Assembly: GCA_963698535.1 (NCBI GenBank)
Contig: CAVORD010000001.1
Location: 1,488,001-1,552,000, forward strand
From: CAVORD01 sp963698535
GTDB taxonomy: Bacteria; Bacteroidota; Bacteroidia; Bacteroidales; VadinHA17
Direction: 5' to 3'
DNA: 64,000 nt
Positions within the stretch are counted from its first letter, which is position 1; each line of letters begins with the position of its first letter. The position numbers were made by a program, and so were the translations under genes. The notes beneath the pieces were generated by a model that was not told where the DNA came from, did not search any database, and worked only from the letters and a program-made list of their open reading frames with translations. Shown one piece after another: positions 56,162 through 64,000 of this stretch.

Positions 56162-56962
56162 ATGATCGAAAAAAGAACCATATATCAGGTAGATGCCTTC
56201 ACGTCGGAGCCTTTCAAAGGAAATCCGGCAGCTGTTTGCCTGACCGAATCATTTACATCCAACGACTGGATGCAGAACGTTGCCGCGGAAATGAATCTCT
56301 CTGAGACAGCATTTATTATAAGGAAGAACGGGGAGATCCGGATAAGGTTCTTTACCCCTGCTGCCGAAGTATCATTATGTGGTCATGCCACATTATCATC
56401 TGCTCACATACTATATGAAATGGGCCTCTTCTTCCCCGGCGATGAGATTGTCTTTAAATCCAAAGCAGGCGATCTGAAAGCAACGAAGACCGATGAATGG
56501 ATCACACTGGACTTTCCGGCTTTTGCTGTTAAACAGAGCAGCATTCCCCAAAAGCTCAATGAAGCTGTTGGTGTTAACTCTATGGAGGCCTGGAAGAGCG
56601 ATTATGGGTGGGTACTGATAAGAGTAGGAACAGAGAGGGAGGTAAGGGAAGCAAAACCCGATTTCTCGATGATGGTCAAGGAAAATATCGGGCATGTTAT
56701 GATAACGGCCCCCTCCGATTCATCCGAATTCGATTTTGTTGTGCGCTGTTTTGCCCCCGTAATCGGTATTGATGAAGACCCTGTTACCGGTTCTGCACAC
56801 TGTGCATTGGTCCCTTACTGGTCGATGAAAACCGGAAATAAGGATTTTATTTCTCATCAGATATCAAAAAGAGGGGGTATCCTGAAGCTCCGCCTTCAGG
56901 GCGACAGAGTACTTATCTCCGGCCAGGCCAAAACAATCTTCGTTGCTGACTTGTTAATCTAA
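56162..56962 (+). CDS. PhzF-family isomerase
   Basis: The 266-residue protein has the PhzF pattern YQVDAFTSEPFKGNPAAVCL, the catalytic Glu in NLSETAFI, LCGHATLSSAHIL and DPVTGSAHCALVPYW. The diaminopimelate-epimerase-like fold has two domains. No phenazine genes are present, so it is probably one of the common stand-alone members of unknown substrate. It is divergent from tetR. Confidence 0.92.
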   Translation: MIEKRTIYQVDAFTSEPFKGNPAAVCLTESFTSNDWMQNVAAEMNLSETAFIIRKNGEIRIRFFTPAAEVSLCGHATLSSAHILYEMGLFFPGDEIVFKSKAGDLKATKTDEWITLDFPAFAVKQSSIPQKLNEAVGVNSMEAWKSDYGWVLIRVGTEREVREAKPDFSMMVKENIGHVMITAPSDSSEFDFVVRCFAPVIGIDEDPVTGSAHCALVPYWSMKTGNKDFISHQISKRGGILKLRLQGDRVLISGQAKTIFVADLLI

Positions 56963-56998
56963 AAATCAGGCGACGGTCGACAGGTAACAGACTATACG

Positions 56999-57052
56999 TC
57001 ATTGCGAGGAGCGTAGCGACGAAGCCCGCCTACTGGCAGGCAGGCAATCTCA
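56999..57052. repeat. REP-like palindromic element
   Basis: The sequence begins GTCATTGCGAGGAGCGTAG and ends CAATCTC, with an inserted GC-rich palindrome (CCCGCCTACTGGCAGGCAGG). The outer pattern resembles dispersed GTCATTGCGA...GCAATCTC repeats seen in many bacterial genomes. Only one copy is in the window and no RAYT gene is present. Confidence 0.6.
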
Positions 57053-57084
57053 ACCCTTGTCAACCTAATTTTACCCACCCCAAC

Positions 57085-57139
57085 CCCCGACGCCCTGACG
57101 CTCGCATAGCTCGGTCAGGATCTTCGACTTCGGTCGGGG
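57085..57139. repeat. GC-rich inverted repeat (possible cruciform)
   Basis: CCCCGAC...CCTGAC pairs with GTCAGG...GTCGGGG (57085-57091 with 57133-57139 and 57094-57099 with 57114-57119). It sits 33 bp after the REP-like element in the gap between phzF and the DNA repair gene. The rest of the gap is A/C-rich, with CAATCAACC-like short repeats. Confidence 0.6.
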
Positions 57140-57232
57140 CAGGCCCTCCCAAGAGGGGATTAACAAACTACTAATCGACAAACCACCAATCAACCTAATC
57201 CTACAATCAACCAATTACCAATCAACCCCTTT

Positions 57233-57940
57233 ATGACTTACGAAGAAACAATGAAGCAGCTCTCTCTCCTTGGCAGTGAGCAAACTAAAAAGACTTTAAC
57301 AAAACATGGGGCGAAGGAACCTTTCTTTGGAGTTAAGGTAGGTGATATGAAGGCATTAATGAAGAAGACAGGCAAAGATCATGAACTGGCCCTGCAGTTG
57401 TATGCTTCCGGAAATTCAGATGCTATGTACTTTGCCGGATTGATCTGTGATCCGATGCAGTTTTCAAAACAGGATCTGAACAGGTGGGTAAACGAGGCAT
57501 ACTGGTATATGCTGAGTCAGTTTACTGTGGCATGGGCTGCCTCTGAAAGTCCCTTTGCCATTGAACTGGGCATAGAGTGGATCGAATCACCGGATGAGTT
57601 TATTGCCAATGCAGGGTGGTCGACTCTTGCCTCCTATGCTTCGGTGGCCCCAGCTGAAAAGATTGATATTGAACTCTACAGGGAACTTCTTCACAAGGCT
57701 GAGGAAAAGATCCATGGCTCCATGAACCGGGTAAGGTATGCAATGAATAATTTTGTCATTGCCACAGCCTCATTTATTCCCGAACTTACCGATAAAGGGA
57801 AGGAGACAGCTGCAAAAATCGGAATCGTCAGTGTTGAGATGGGTGGCACTGCATGCAAGGTGCCTTTCGCACCCGACTATATCAAAAAGGTCGAATCGTC
57901 GGGGCACATCGGGAAAAAGAGAAAGAGTGCATTTTGCTGA
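57233..57940 (+). CDS. DNA alkylation repair (HEAT-like ALK repeat) protein
   Basis: The 235-residue all-helical protein resembles AlkD-type DNA glycosylases: KEPFFGVKVGDMKALMKKTGKDHELALQLY, WYMLSQFTVAWAA and AGWSTLASYASVAP. These proteins bind and repair DNA carrying bulky or alkylated bases. Which subclass it is, and whether the catalytic Asp is kept, is not clear by eye. It ends in a basic tail (GKKRKSAFC). Confidence 0.8.
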   Translation: MTYEETMKQLSLLGSEQTKKTLTKHGAKEPFFGVKVGDMKALMKKTGKDHELALQLYASGNSDAMYFAGLICDPMQFSKQDLNRWVNEAYWYMLSQFTVAWAASESPFAIELGIEWIESPDEFIANAGWSTLASYASVAPAEKIDIELYRELLHKAEEKIHGSMNRVRYAMNNFVIATASFIPELTDKGKETAAKIGIVSVEMGGTACKVPFAPDYIKKVESSGHIGKKRKSAFC

Positions 57941-57946
57941 TCGAAA

Positions 57947-58639
57947 TTACTTCTTCTTAACCTCTTTCATAAGGTCCTCGAGATAATCGGTCTGCAACTC
58001 CTGTATCTCAAGCAACTTTCTGCTCTGATGGGCAAGGAGGTGGTCCATTTTCTCACTTAACAGTTTTATTTCAAGTTCTGCCTTCAGATTGATCTTATAG
58101 TCGTGCTCCCCACGGCTCCTGTCTTTCTGCTCCTGTCTGTTCTGACTCATCATAATAATAGGTGCCTGTATCGATGCGAGACATGATAAGATCAGGTTGA
58201 GAAGTATGAAGGGGAAAGGATCAAATGGCTTGGTTGTAAGAAAAATGATATTTACCACTATCCAGATCATTATAAAAGTAAAGAAAGAGATTATAAAGGT
58301 CCAGCTCCCTCCAAAGACTGCGATCTTGTCGGCCATTTTCTGACCAATAGTCAGCTTGCCCTCAATTTCATCCTGGATATTCTCGGAGAGCACAGAATTG
58401 TTCCTGATGGCTTCCATTACATCCTGATCAATAGCAGCCAATTCACCCTTCTCCTCCGAAATAAGTGAAGCCATATATATTCTCCGGTAATGGTTGAGCT
58501 CCTCGATGGAAATCAGGGAATCCTGATCAAAACCGGGGTAATCCTTTTTGATGCATTCAAAAATTCCCTGTCTGAGGTCGCTTCCCAGAACAGCTTCACC
58601 ACCTTTTATCTCTGATCCTGAAATTTTGCTTTTTCCCAT
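57947..58639 (-). CDS. DUF1003 membrane protein
   Basis: The 230-residue product has the DUF1003 core: ADKIAVFGGSWTFIISFFTFIMIWIVVNI, then FDPFPFILLNLILSCLASIQAPIIMMSQNRQEQKDR, two membrane helices. The C-terminus is a charged coiled coil. Function unknown, though it is often annotated as cyclic-nucleotide-binding-like. It is convergent with the DNA repair gene, 6 bp apart. Confidence 0.88.
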   Translation of the reverse strand: MGKSKISGSEIKGGEAVLGSDLRQGIFECIKKDYPGFDQDSLISIEELNHYRRIYMASLISEEKGELAAIDQDVMEAIRNNSVLSENIQDEIEGKLTIGQKMADKIAVFGGSWTFIISFFTFIMIWIVVNIIFLTTKPFDPFPFILLNLILSCLASIQAPIIMMSQNRQEQKDRSRGEHDYKINLKAELEIKLLSEKMDHLLAHQSRKLLEIQELQTDYLEDLMKEVKKK

Positions 58640-58719
58640 GACTTAAAACTATTTCGTTTACAATAATCCTTTTCCCAATAACCATTATGACCACACCATT
58701 TTTTTCGCAGAAATATAAA

Positions 58720-59271
58720 CTAATGATTCCTTCTGATTTTTCCGTTTATAACGCTGTGAAGAATCAAGGCTAAGGCGATAAATATGAATCCGCCGATTAT
58801 ATACTTCTCAATATGCTCTATGTGCGACAGTTGCGATTCTATCAGTTCTCCAAAAAGGTAACCCATGGAGGTATAGACAGCTGCCCATATCACTGTTGTA
58901 ATAGCACTCAGGAACAGGAAGTTCACCGTTTTGGTCTTGCCGGCACCCAATACAAGGGGAGTAACCATCCTGAATCCATACATGAACCTGTATACAATAA
59001 AAACCAGGAATTTGTTTCTAACAAGTCTGGCATCAACTACTGCAACCCTTTTCTTCAGATTCTCCTGCTTTTCTATCCACTTTACCCCCCTCTTTCTGCC
59101 GAGAAAAAAGTAGAAACAATCAGAGAGATATGTTCCCGTAACACCTGTTCCAATTACAATCCATAAATTCAGATATCCGTGATGTGCAGCAATTACAGAC
59201 GAGATCATTACCATCTCCCCCTCCAGAAATATACCTGCCAAAACTCCCAGGTAGAAAACTATAATATGCAT
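58720..59271 (-). CDS. DedA-family membrane protein
   Basis: The 183-residue protein has the DedA/SNARE-associated pattern: EGEMVMISSVIAAHHGYL, LGRKRGVKWIE and FMYGFRMVTPLVLGAGK, with the conserved Arg residues and a further hydrophobic tail. DedA proteins are linked to membrane homeostasis and lipid carrier recycling. It stands alone, 80 bp upstream of the DUF1003 gene. Confidence 0.88.
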   Translation of the reverse strand: MHIIVFYLGVLAGIFLEGEMVMISSVIAAHHGYLNLWIVIGTGVTGTYLSDCFYFFLGRKRGVKWIEKQENLKKRVAVVDARLVRNKFLVFIVYRFMYGFRMVTPLVLGAGKTKTVNFLFLSAITTVIWAAVYTSMGYLFGELIESQLSHIEHIEKYIIGGFIFIALALILHSVINGKIRRNH

Positions 59272-59464
59272 AACCGATGATTACAAAACTTAAATATAAC
59301 GAAAAACCACCCAAAATGAATCGGACGGTTTCATTTGCAATACACCCTAAAACAGGGATAATATTATGGTGAACACCAACATCTTTGTATTACTTCACTG
59401 AATAGAGTAATTTCAACTTTGTTCATTTATCCTTACTTTTAGCATCATTCAACAGATAAATATT

Positions 59465-60388
59465 ATGTACCGTATAGCCCTGATCTTATCTCTGTCACTG
59501 GTGGTCTTAAACCGCCCTGCCGTTTCACAATTAAAGCCGGCATCAGAAACGTTTGTAGTATTCCTTGGCACGGGAACACCCAATGCCGATCCGGAACATT
59601 CCGGTCCCTCATTGGCAATAATAGCTAATGGCAAGGCATACCTTGTGGACTTCGGACCTGGTCTGGTAAGGCAGGCTTCCAGGCATTCTCCGGAATATGG
59701 AGGCACAATAGATGCTTTGAGTGCCGCAAATCTCACAATTGCTTTCCTCACACACCTGCACTCCGACCATACTACAGGATATCCCGATCTCATTCTTACC
59801 CCCTGGGTATTGGGACGGAATAAGCCCCTCGAGATCTATGGTCCTGAGGGCATTACTGAGATGACAGACAATATCCTTAAAGCATATGATGAAGATATCA
59901 AATACCGGATTTATGGACGTGAACCCGCAAACAATACTGGGTGGAGGGTCAACACTCATGTAATTGATACCGGTATAATTTACAGGGACGAAAATGTTAT
60001 TGTTGAGGCATTCAGGGTTAAGCACGGCACATGGCCCAATGCCTTTGGATTCAGGTTCACTACATCCGACAAGGTAATCGTTGTATCAGGCGATGCTACC
60101 CCTTCAGAAGCATTGGTCAGGTACGCCAAAAATGCAGATATTCTGATTCACGAAGTCTATTCCTATTCGAAATGGCTACTTAAGGATGAATTCTGGAAAG
60201 CTTATCATGCTGAAAACCATACAAGCACATACGAACTGGCCAAACTTGCCAATGAAGCAAAACCCAAATTATTGATTCTTTATCATCTCCTGGCATGGGG
60301 GGCAACAGATGATGATGTACTCACTGAGATCGGCAAAGAATACTCCGGAAAAACTGTTATTGCAGGCGACAATAAGATCTACAAATAG
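59465..60388 (+). CDS. Secreted MBL-fold metallo-hydrolase
   Basis: The 307-residue protein has a signal peptide (ALILSLSLVVLNRPAVSQ) and a metallo-beta-lactamase fold with the zinc motif FLTHLHSDHTTGYPDL. Later ligands are in VSGDATPSEA and HAENHTSTYEL. The pattern is RNase Z/arylsulfatase-like, but a secreted location argues against tRNA processing. The substrate is unknown. Confidence 0.85.
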   Translation: MYRIALILSLSLVVLNRPAVSQLKPASETFVVFLGTGTPNADPEHSGPSLAIIANGKAYLVDFGPGLVRQASRHSPEYGGTIDALSAANLTIAFLTHLHSDHTTGYPDLILTPWVLGRNKPLEIYGPEGITEMTDNILKAYDEDIKYRIYGREPANNTGWRVNTHVIDTGIIYRDENVIVEAFRVKHGTWPNAFGFRFTTSDKVIVVSGDATPSEALVRYAKNADILIHEVYSYSKWLLKDEFWKAYHAENHTSTYELAKLANEAKPKLLILYHLLAWGATDDDVLTEIGKEYSGKTVIAGDNKIYK

Positions 60389-60404
60389 ACTCAAACCCAT
60401 TATC

Positions 60405-61497
60405 ATGGCAAGAAAATTGAATAAAATAATTCCCCGTAAGATAAGGGCAGGAAGTGTATCAAGAAAAATAGGACAACCCCCCGGAACTCTCTATTATGTT
60501 GGCGATGATGTTGACGAGAAAGGTTCTGCTTCGGTGCTAAACTATAACCCTGATTCATTTAATGAGACTGAGTGGAATGAGAACATGGGTATTGAACAGC
60601 ACGAAAAGGAGAGCACCTACTGGTATCATGTTAACGGACTGCACGACATTGAGCTGGTGGCAAAGATCGGCACCCGGTTCGGGCTAACTCCTCTTCTCCT
60701 GGAAGACATTATTAACTCCGACCATTTGCCTAAACTTGAAGAGTTTGATAATTCCCTTCTTATAATTTCAAAAGCATTTATAAAATCCAATGACGGGAAG
60801 AGCAGCAAGATCATACATCTGGCTATAATTGTGGGTGATGGATATATCCTATCATTTCAGGAGAAGGGTCCCGATGTATTTCAGCAGGTCAGGGAAAGGA
60901 TTAATAACCGGGAAGGGGAAAATAAGGGAAAGAGATGCAGGGTACCTGATGTATACCCTTCTTGACATGGCGGTAGATACTTTCTATACAGCGCTGGAAA
61001 AATTCGATGATGAAATTGACAGTTTTGAAGAGGATATCGATAAAGGTGCACAGGAAAGTATACTTAAACATCTTATGACAAACAAAAGATCTCTTCTGGC
61101 AGTAAGGAAAACTATCTTCCCCATCAGAGAAACGGTAAATCAACTCCTGATAATTGGCCGGCCCTTAATAACAAAGACAACTATTTCTCACCTCCACGAT
61201 GTTAAAGACCACTGTATCCAGATCATAGAGACTACAGGGTTTTATGTCGAACTGAACAGCTCATTAAAAGAGAGGTACATCACCAGTATCTCCCTGGCAA
61301 CAAACAAGACAATGCAGGTGCTTACTGTGGCTGCTACAATATTCATCCCGCTCACCTTTCTCGTAGGGGTGTATGGCATGAACTTCGAGGTGATGCCTGA
61401 AATTCACTGGCCATACAGCTATTTTGTCCTTTGGGGTATAATGATAACCATCTCCCTGCTATTGGTCTGGTACTTCAAAAGAAAAAAGTTGTTGTAG
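60405..61497 (+). CDS. corA: Magnesium/cobalt transporter CorA (one indel)
   Basis: From the ATG at 60405 the product runs from MARKLNKIIPRKIRAG through the cytoplasmic domain (PLLLEDIINSDHLPKLEEFDN). It ends with two membrane helices flanking the GMN signature (FLVGVYGMNFEVMPEIHWPY). An extra G near 60915, in a run of four, shifts the frame. About 363 residues after repair. CorA forms a pentameric Mg2+ channel. Confidence 0.93.
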
Positions 61498-61559
61498 GCT
61501 GACTGTCATGGTCATTGGCGAACATTTTTCGCATATGGTTGTTTAAAAAAGAAAAAAAT

Positions 61560-61974
61560 ATGGATCTGGCAACAGCTTTTCAACAATTTAAACTGGCTTG
61601 CGGTATTACTCGCAGCAGTCAGTGCATTCGTCCTTGGCAGCATATGGTATGCAAAACCCGTATTCGGAGCCAGATGGATGAAGGATAATGGTTTTACCGA
61701 TGAGTCAATAGCAGGCGGTAACATGGTTAAGATCTTTGGTCTTGCTTTTCTGCTATCGTTTGTAGCTGCCTTCTTTCTGGCAATGTTTATTGGTCCCGAT
61801 GCACGTATATTCGGTGCAGTGGCAGGTTTCATGGCAGGATTCGGCTGGGTAATGACCTTTTTCGGGATCAACTACCTATACGAACAAAAAACATTTGCGC
61901 TCTTCCTTATTAACGGCGGTTACAGTCTCACTGCACTTACACTTATGGGACTGGTAATAGGACTGATGCAATAA
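61560..61974 (+). CDS. DUF1761 membrane protein (one indel)
   Basis: The start MDLATAF (ATG at 61560) is joined by one extra base near 61580 to NNLNWLAVLLAAVSAFVLGSIWY, the usual DUF1761 N-terminus. KDNGFTDESIAGG and two more membrane helices follow. About 137 residues, four helices. Function unknown. Confidence 0.8.
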
Positions 61975-62023
61975 TTATAGCAGGCGACAGACATCGGACA
62001 ACGGACAACAGGAAAATTTCAAT

Positions 62024-62071
62024 AACTATATAGTTAACTACGTAATTAACTATGTAATTAATTATATAGTT
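62024..62071. repeat. Four tandem 12-bp near-palindromic units
   Basis: The units are AACTATATAGTT, AACTACGTAATT, AACTATGTAATT and AATTATATAGTT in direct order. The first is a perfect palindrome. They lie between the DUF1761 stop and the NTF2-like gene's 3' end, just after a GGACAAC direct duplication (about 61995-62010). Confidence 0.75.
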
Positions 62072-62090
62072 ATCTCTTGCAAAATCAGAT

Positions 62091-62543
62091 CTATTGAGCG
62101 GGATGACGGAAAAATGTTTTCTGCACGATCTTCCAGTTATCCTCAAAGCGGTAGAGCAAAAGATAGTCGGTAAAGAGCAGTTTTGTTCCGTTTTCAAAGA
62201 GCCTTATTTTGGCCATCCCTGCATTACCGGTTATATCTATCTGAACAAATTCCACAGTGATCTTTCTGGCAGGAACCTTCCCTTCCATCTTTACCTTTTC
62301 AACATTCTCGATCCAGTTGTAGATCGGAAAGTGAGTTATCTGGTTATTGGTGAGTGCTGTATAGAAGAATCCCGGATAGATATACTTCCTGGTCAGGTCC
62401 GTATCTCCGTAATTCTGCAATCCGTCGACATATCCTTCCTGAATTGCCTTTTTAATGGCATCAGTCTCATTTTCATACTGAGCCAGGCCGGTTGATACTC
62501 CAATTGTAAGGAGAATTGTCAATACTGAGATTGTTTTTTTCAT
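62091..62543 (-). CDS. Secreted NTF2-like protein
   Basis: The 150-residue product has a signal peptide ending GLAQY and an NTF2/lumazine-binding-like pattern (IKKAIQEGYVDGLQNYGDTDLTRKYIYPGF, FTDYLLLYRFEDNWKIVQKTFF). These proteins form a cone-shaped ligand-binding pocket. No catalytic residues can be assigned. Its upstream region is an 8-bp tandem repeat. Confidence 0.78.
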   Translation of the reverse strand: MKKTISVLTILLTIGVSTGLAQYENETDAIKKAIQEGYVDGLQNYGDTDLTRKYIYPGFFYTALTNNQITHFPIYNWIENVEKVKMEGKVPARKITVEFVQIDITGNAGMAKIRLFENGTKLLFTDYLLLYRFEDNWKIVQKTFFRHPAQ

Positions 62544-62556
62544 AATGTGTCGTTTA

Positions 62557-62604
62557 GTTATATCGTTATGGTGTTATGGCGTTATGGCGTTATGACGTTA
62601 TGAC
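62557..62604. repeat. Six tandem 8-bp repeats (GTTATGGC type)
   Basis: The units read GTTATATC, GTTATGGT, GTTATGGC, GTTATGGC, GTTATGAC, GTTATGAC. They fill most of the 68-bp gap between the start of the NTF2-like gene and the stop of the T9SS cargo gene, where the NTF2-like promoter should be. Confidence 0.85.
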
Positions 62605-62611
62605 GTTGTTT

Positions 62612-63853
62612 CTATCTGTAGAGATAGAGGACGCCGCGGTAGACTCTTCCTTCATAAACCACATCATCCCATCCTACAGCCTTGATAATATACATATAAA
62701 TACCGGGTGAAGCTTTTGATGAACCACCGTTTACATTGCCATCCCATCCTGTCCACTCACTTATCGTGTCGCTGTTGCCTGCAAACTCATAAACCTTGAG
62801 TCCGCTCCTGCTGAATATCTGAACCTGCAGGAACCTTAATGAAGCTGCTTCAACAATAAAAACATCGTTTATATTATCACCATCGGGTGTGAAAACGTTG
62901 GGAATATCAAGCATCGACGGCAGGACCGTAACCTTCTTAATGTCAGCCGAATCGGTACAAAAAAGATCACTCTCAATAAAAAGCTTTATGGTGTATTCGC
63001 CGGGTTTATAATATTTATGCGGGCCGGGATCCTTTTGGGTTGAAATAGTATCATCCCCAAAAAACCACATGTACCTGGCAGCCCTTATAGATTTATCGGT
63101 GACGGTTATTTCCAGGGGTGCTTCTCCTTCCGCGGGATCAACATCAAAATCAGCCTTGACATGAATGCTTGTATAAAAAAAGGCAGAGTCACTCTGGCAG
63201 GTGTTGTTATCAGTAACTGTTAGTTTATATGTAACATCATCAAGCGGAGGATTATATGTGACAGGATTTGTTTCGAACAGTGCGGGGTTAGTATAGGCCG
63301 ATGGAAACGGGATCGAACTTACCGGGTCTGAACTCCATAAAAAAGTTACGCTCCCAGGGAGGTTAACCGCGTTTCCTGTTACAGGGTCGTTGTAGGTGAA
63401 AATATCGGCTCTTGCCTTACCCTTCAGTGCCACATAATCGCAGGTAAAATTCTGAAGAGAGGCCTCCGCTATTGGTTTGTTCAGGAAGATCCAGCCGGTT
63501 AGAGTTGTGTCATATCCTCCCCCGTCGGTTATCCTTACGCGGTATCCTCCCTCCTGGAGGTTGACTATCTGTGAAGAGAATGCAGATACTTCCGTTTTTA
63601 TAAAGATGTCGAATGCTTTGCTGACATTATTCCAGCTATTCCATGTAAATGTAAAAGGAGCTGTGCCTCCCGGGCTTATCGCCATCATTGCTCCCCTGTC
63701 GGCAGGTGATGATGTGCAGAAAACAAATACAGGGTCGGGGCTTCCTCCTGAAGGGTATGCCGTTAAACGTGTGACGGTGCTTCCCGGGCCCGAAAGCTGG
63801 CCAAAGAGCGTCATTGGTATAATAAGGAAAAGAAGTGTTAATCTCAGATACAC
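62612..63853 (-). CDS. Secreted PKD-domain protein with T9SS type B sorting signal
   Basis: The 413-residue protein has a signal peptide (LTLLFLIIPMTLFGQ) and beta-sandwich regions. A PKD domain lies at about residues 230-310 (ADFDVDPAEGEAPLEITVTDKS, HKYYKPGEYTIKLFI). The C-terminal gliding-motility-associated type B domain is IPNVFTPDGDNINDVF followed by FSRSGLKVYEFAG. It is predicted to be exported by T9SS. A similar domain order occurs in many surface adhesins of this phylum. Confidence 0.9.
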   Translation of the reverse strand: MYLRLTLLFLIIPMTLFGQLSGPGSTVTRLTAYPSGGSPDPVFVFCTSSPADRGAMMAISPGGTAPFTFTWNSWNNVSKAFDIFIKTEVSAFSSQIVNLQEGGYRVRITDGGGYDTTLTGWIFLNKPIAEASLQNFTCDYVALKGKARADIFTYNDPVTGNAVNLPGSVTFLWSSDPVSSIPFPSAYTNPALFETNPVTYNPPLDDVTYKLTVTDNNTCQSDSAFFYTSIHVKADFDVDPAEGEAPLEITVTDKSIRAARYMWFFGDDTISTQKDPGPHKYYKPGEYTIKLFIESDLFCTDSADIKKVTVLPSMLDIPNVFTPDGDNINDVFIVEAASLRFLQVQIFSRSGLKVYEFAGNSDTISEWTGWDGNVNGGSSKASPGIYMYIIKAVGWDDVVYEGRVYRGVLYLYR

Positions 63854-63963
63854 AGCCGGGGTTTAATCTTTAGGAATAACGAAGATCCGCCGATTTTGTT
63901 ATTCCAACGCAAGTATAATAAATATTTACCTATGCATCTACCCGACTGAGGTATAATAATTCA

Positions 63964-63994
63964 GGTAACCGGTAACGGTAACCGGTAGCCGGCC
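63964..63994. repeat. Short GGTAACC/GGTAACGGT repeat at the right edge
   Basis: GGTAACC, GGTAACGGTAACC, GGTAGCCGG form a short series of direct and inverted copies of GGTAACC. The window ends a few bases later, so the full array may continue. The remainder of the 146-bp tail after the T9SS cargo start shows no gene. Confidence 0.5.
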
Positions 63995-64000
63995 AACCGC

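Noticed and set aside
1..64000. CRISPR arrays, tRNA genes, insertion sequences or prophage genes
   Set aside because: No regularly spaced repeats, cloverleaf sequences, transposases or phage structural genes were seen.

Overview
The window is a chromosomal segment from a member of the Bacteroidota, probably of the Bacteroidales/Marinilabiliales type. The evidence is gldE and gldD, two proteins carrying type IX secretion (T9SS) C-terminal signals (types A and B), a ribosomal protein L17 with a long acidic tail, C-minus forms of S14 and L36, and many promoters of the Bacteroidota form (TTG, 18-20 nt, TAnnTTTG). Shine-Dalgarno sequences are not evident. No tRNA, rRNA, CRISPR array, prophage, integrase or insertion sequence was seen.

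Layout. 0-5 kb: outer-membrane barrel genes, a DsbD-type reductase, and a hup / tiny bS22-like basic protein / RNase G unit. 5.3-8.4 kb: ssb-gldE-gldD-phosphopantetheinyl transferase. 8.4-14.5 kb: a TPR protein, an active-site-altered phosphatase relative with crcB, and a T9SS-exported M14 peptidase in one unit with ychF. 14.5-17.5 kb: a VWA protein, then an ECF sigma factor / membrane protein / Spy-like periplasmic protein cassette. 17.5-26.9 kb: hisS-hutH, two unknown secreted proteins, a hybrid kinase with an eroded ATPase domain facing a SpoIIE-type phosphatase, and ubiD. 26.98-27.45 kb: a gene-free block with its own canonical promoter, many hairpins and a strong intrinsic terminator, interpreted as an unidentified structured RNA of about 470 nt. 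27.6-46.8 kb: eno and the complete str-S10-spc-alpha ribosomal superoperon on the minus strand (rpsL to rplQ, without tuf). 47.2-49.4 kb: a divergent EF-G paralogue lacking the catalytic histidine. 49.4-56 kb: a TetR-TolC-adaptor-RND efflux operon ending in a PII-like gene. 56-64 kb: single housekeeping and envelope genes (PhzF, DNA alkylation repair, DUF1003, DedA, metallo-hydrolase, CorA, DUF1761, NTF2-like, T9SS type B cargo) with short repeats in the gaps.

Sequence quality matters here. From about 29.7 to 44.4 kb, most ribosomal genes are broken by single-base indels, largely in homopolymers; I count more than thirty. The first 29.6 kb shows none, and only about four lie beyond 44.4 kb. 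These genes are essential, so I treat the breaks as sequence or assembly errors and give each gene its reconstructed full extent.

The strongest candidates for something undescribed are the structured RNA at 26978-27446, the EF-G paralogue, the hybrid kinase with the dead ATPase domain, and the phosphatase-like protein with substituted metal ligands.
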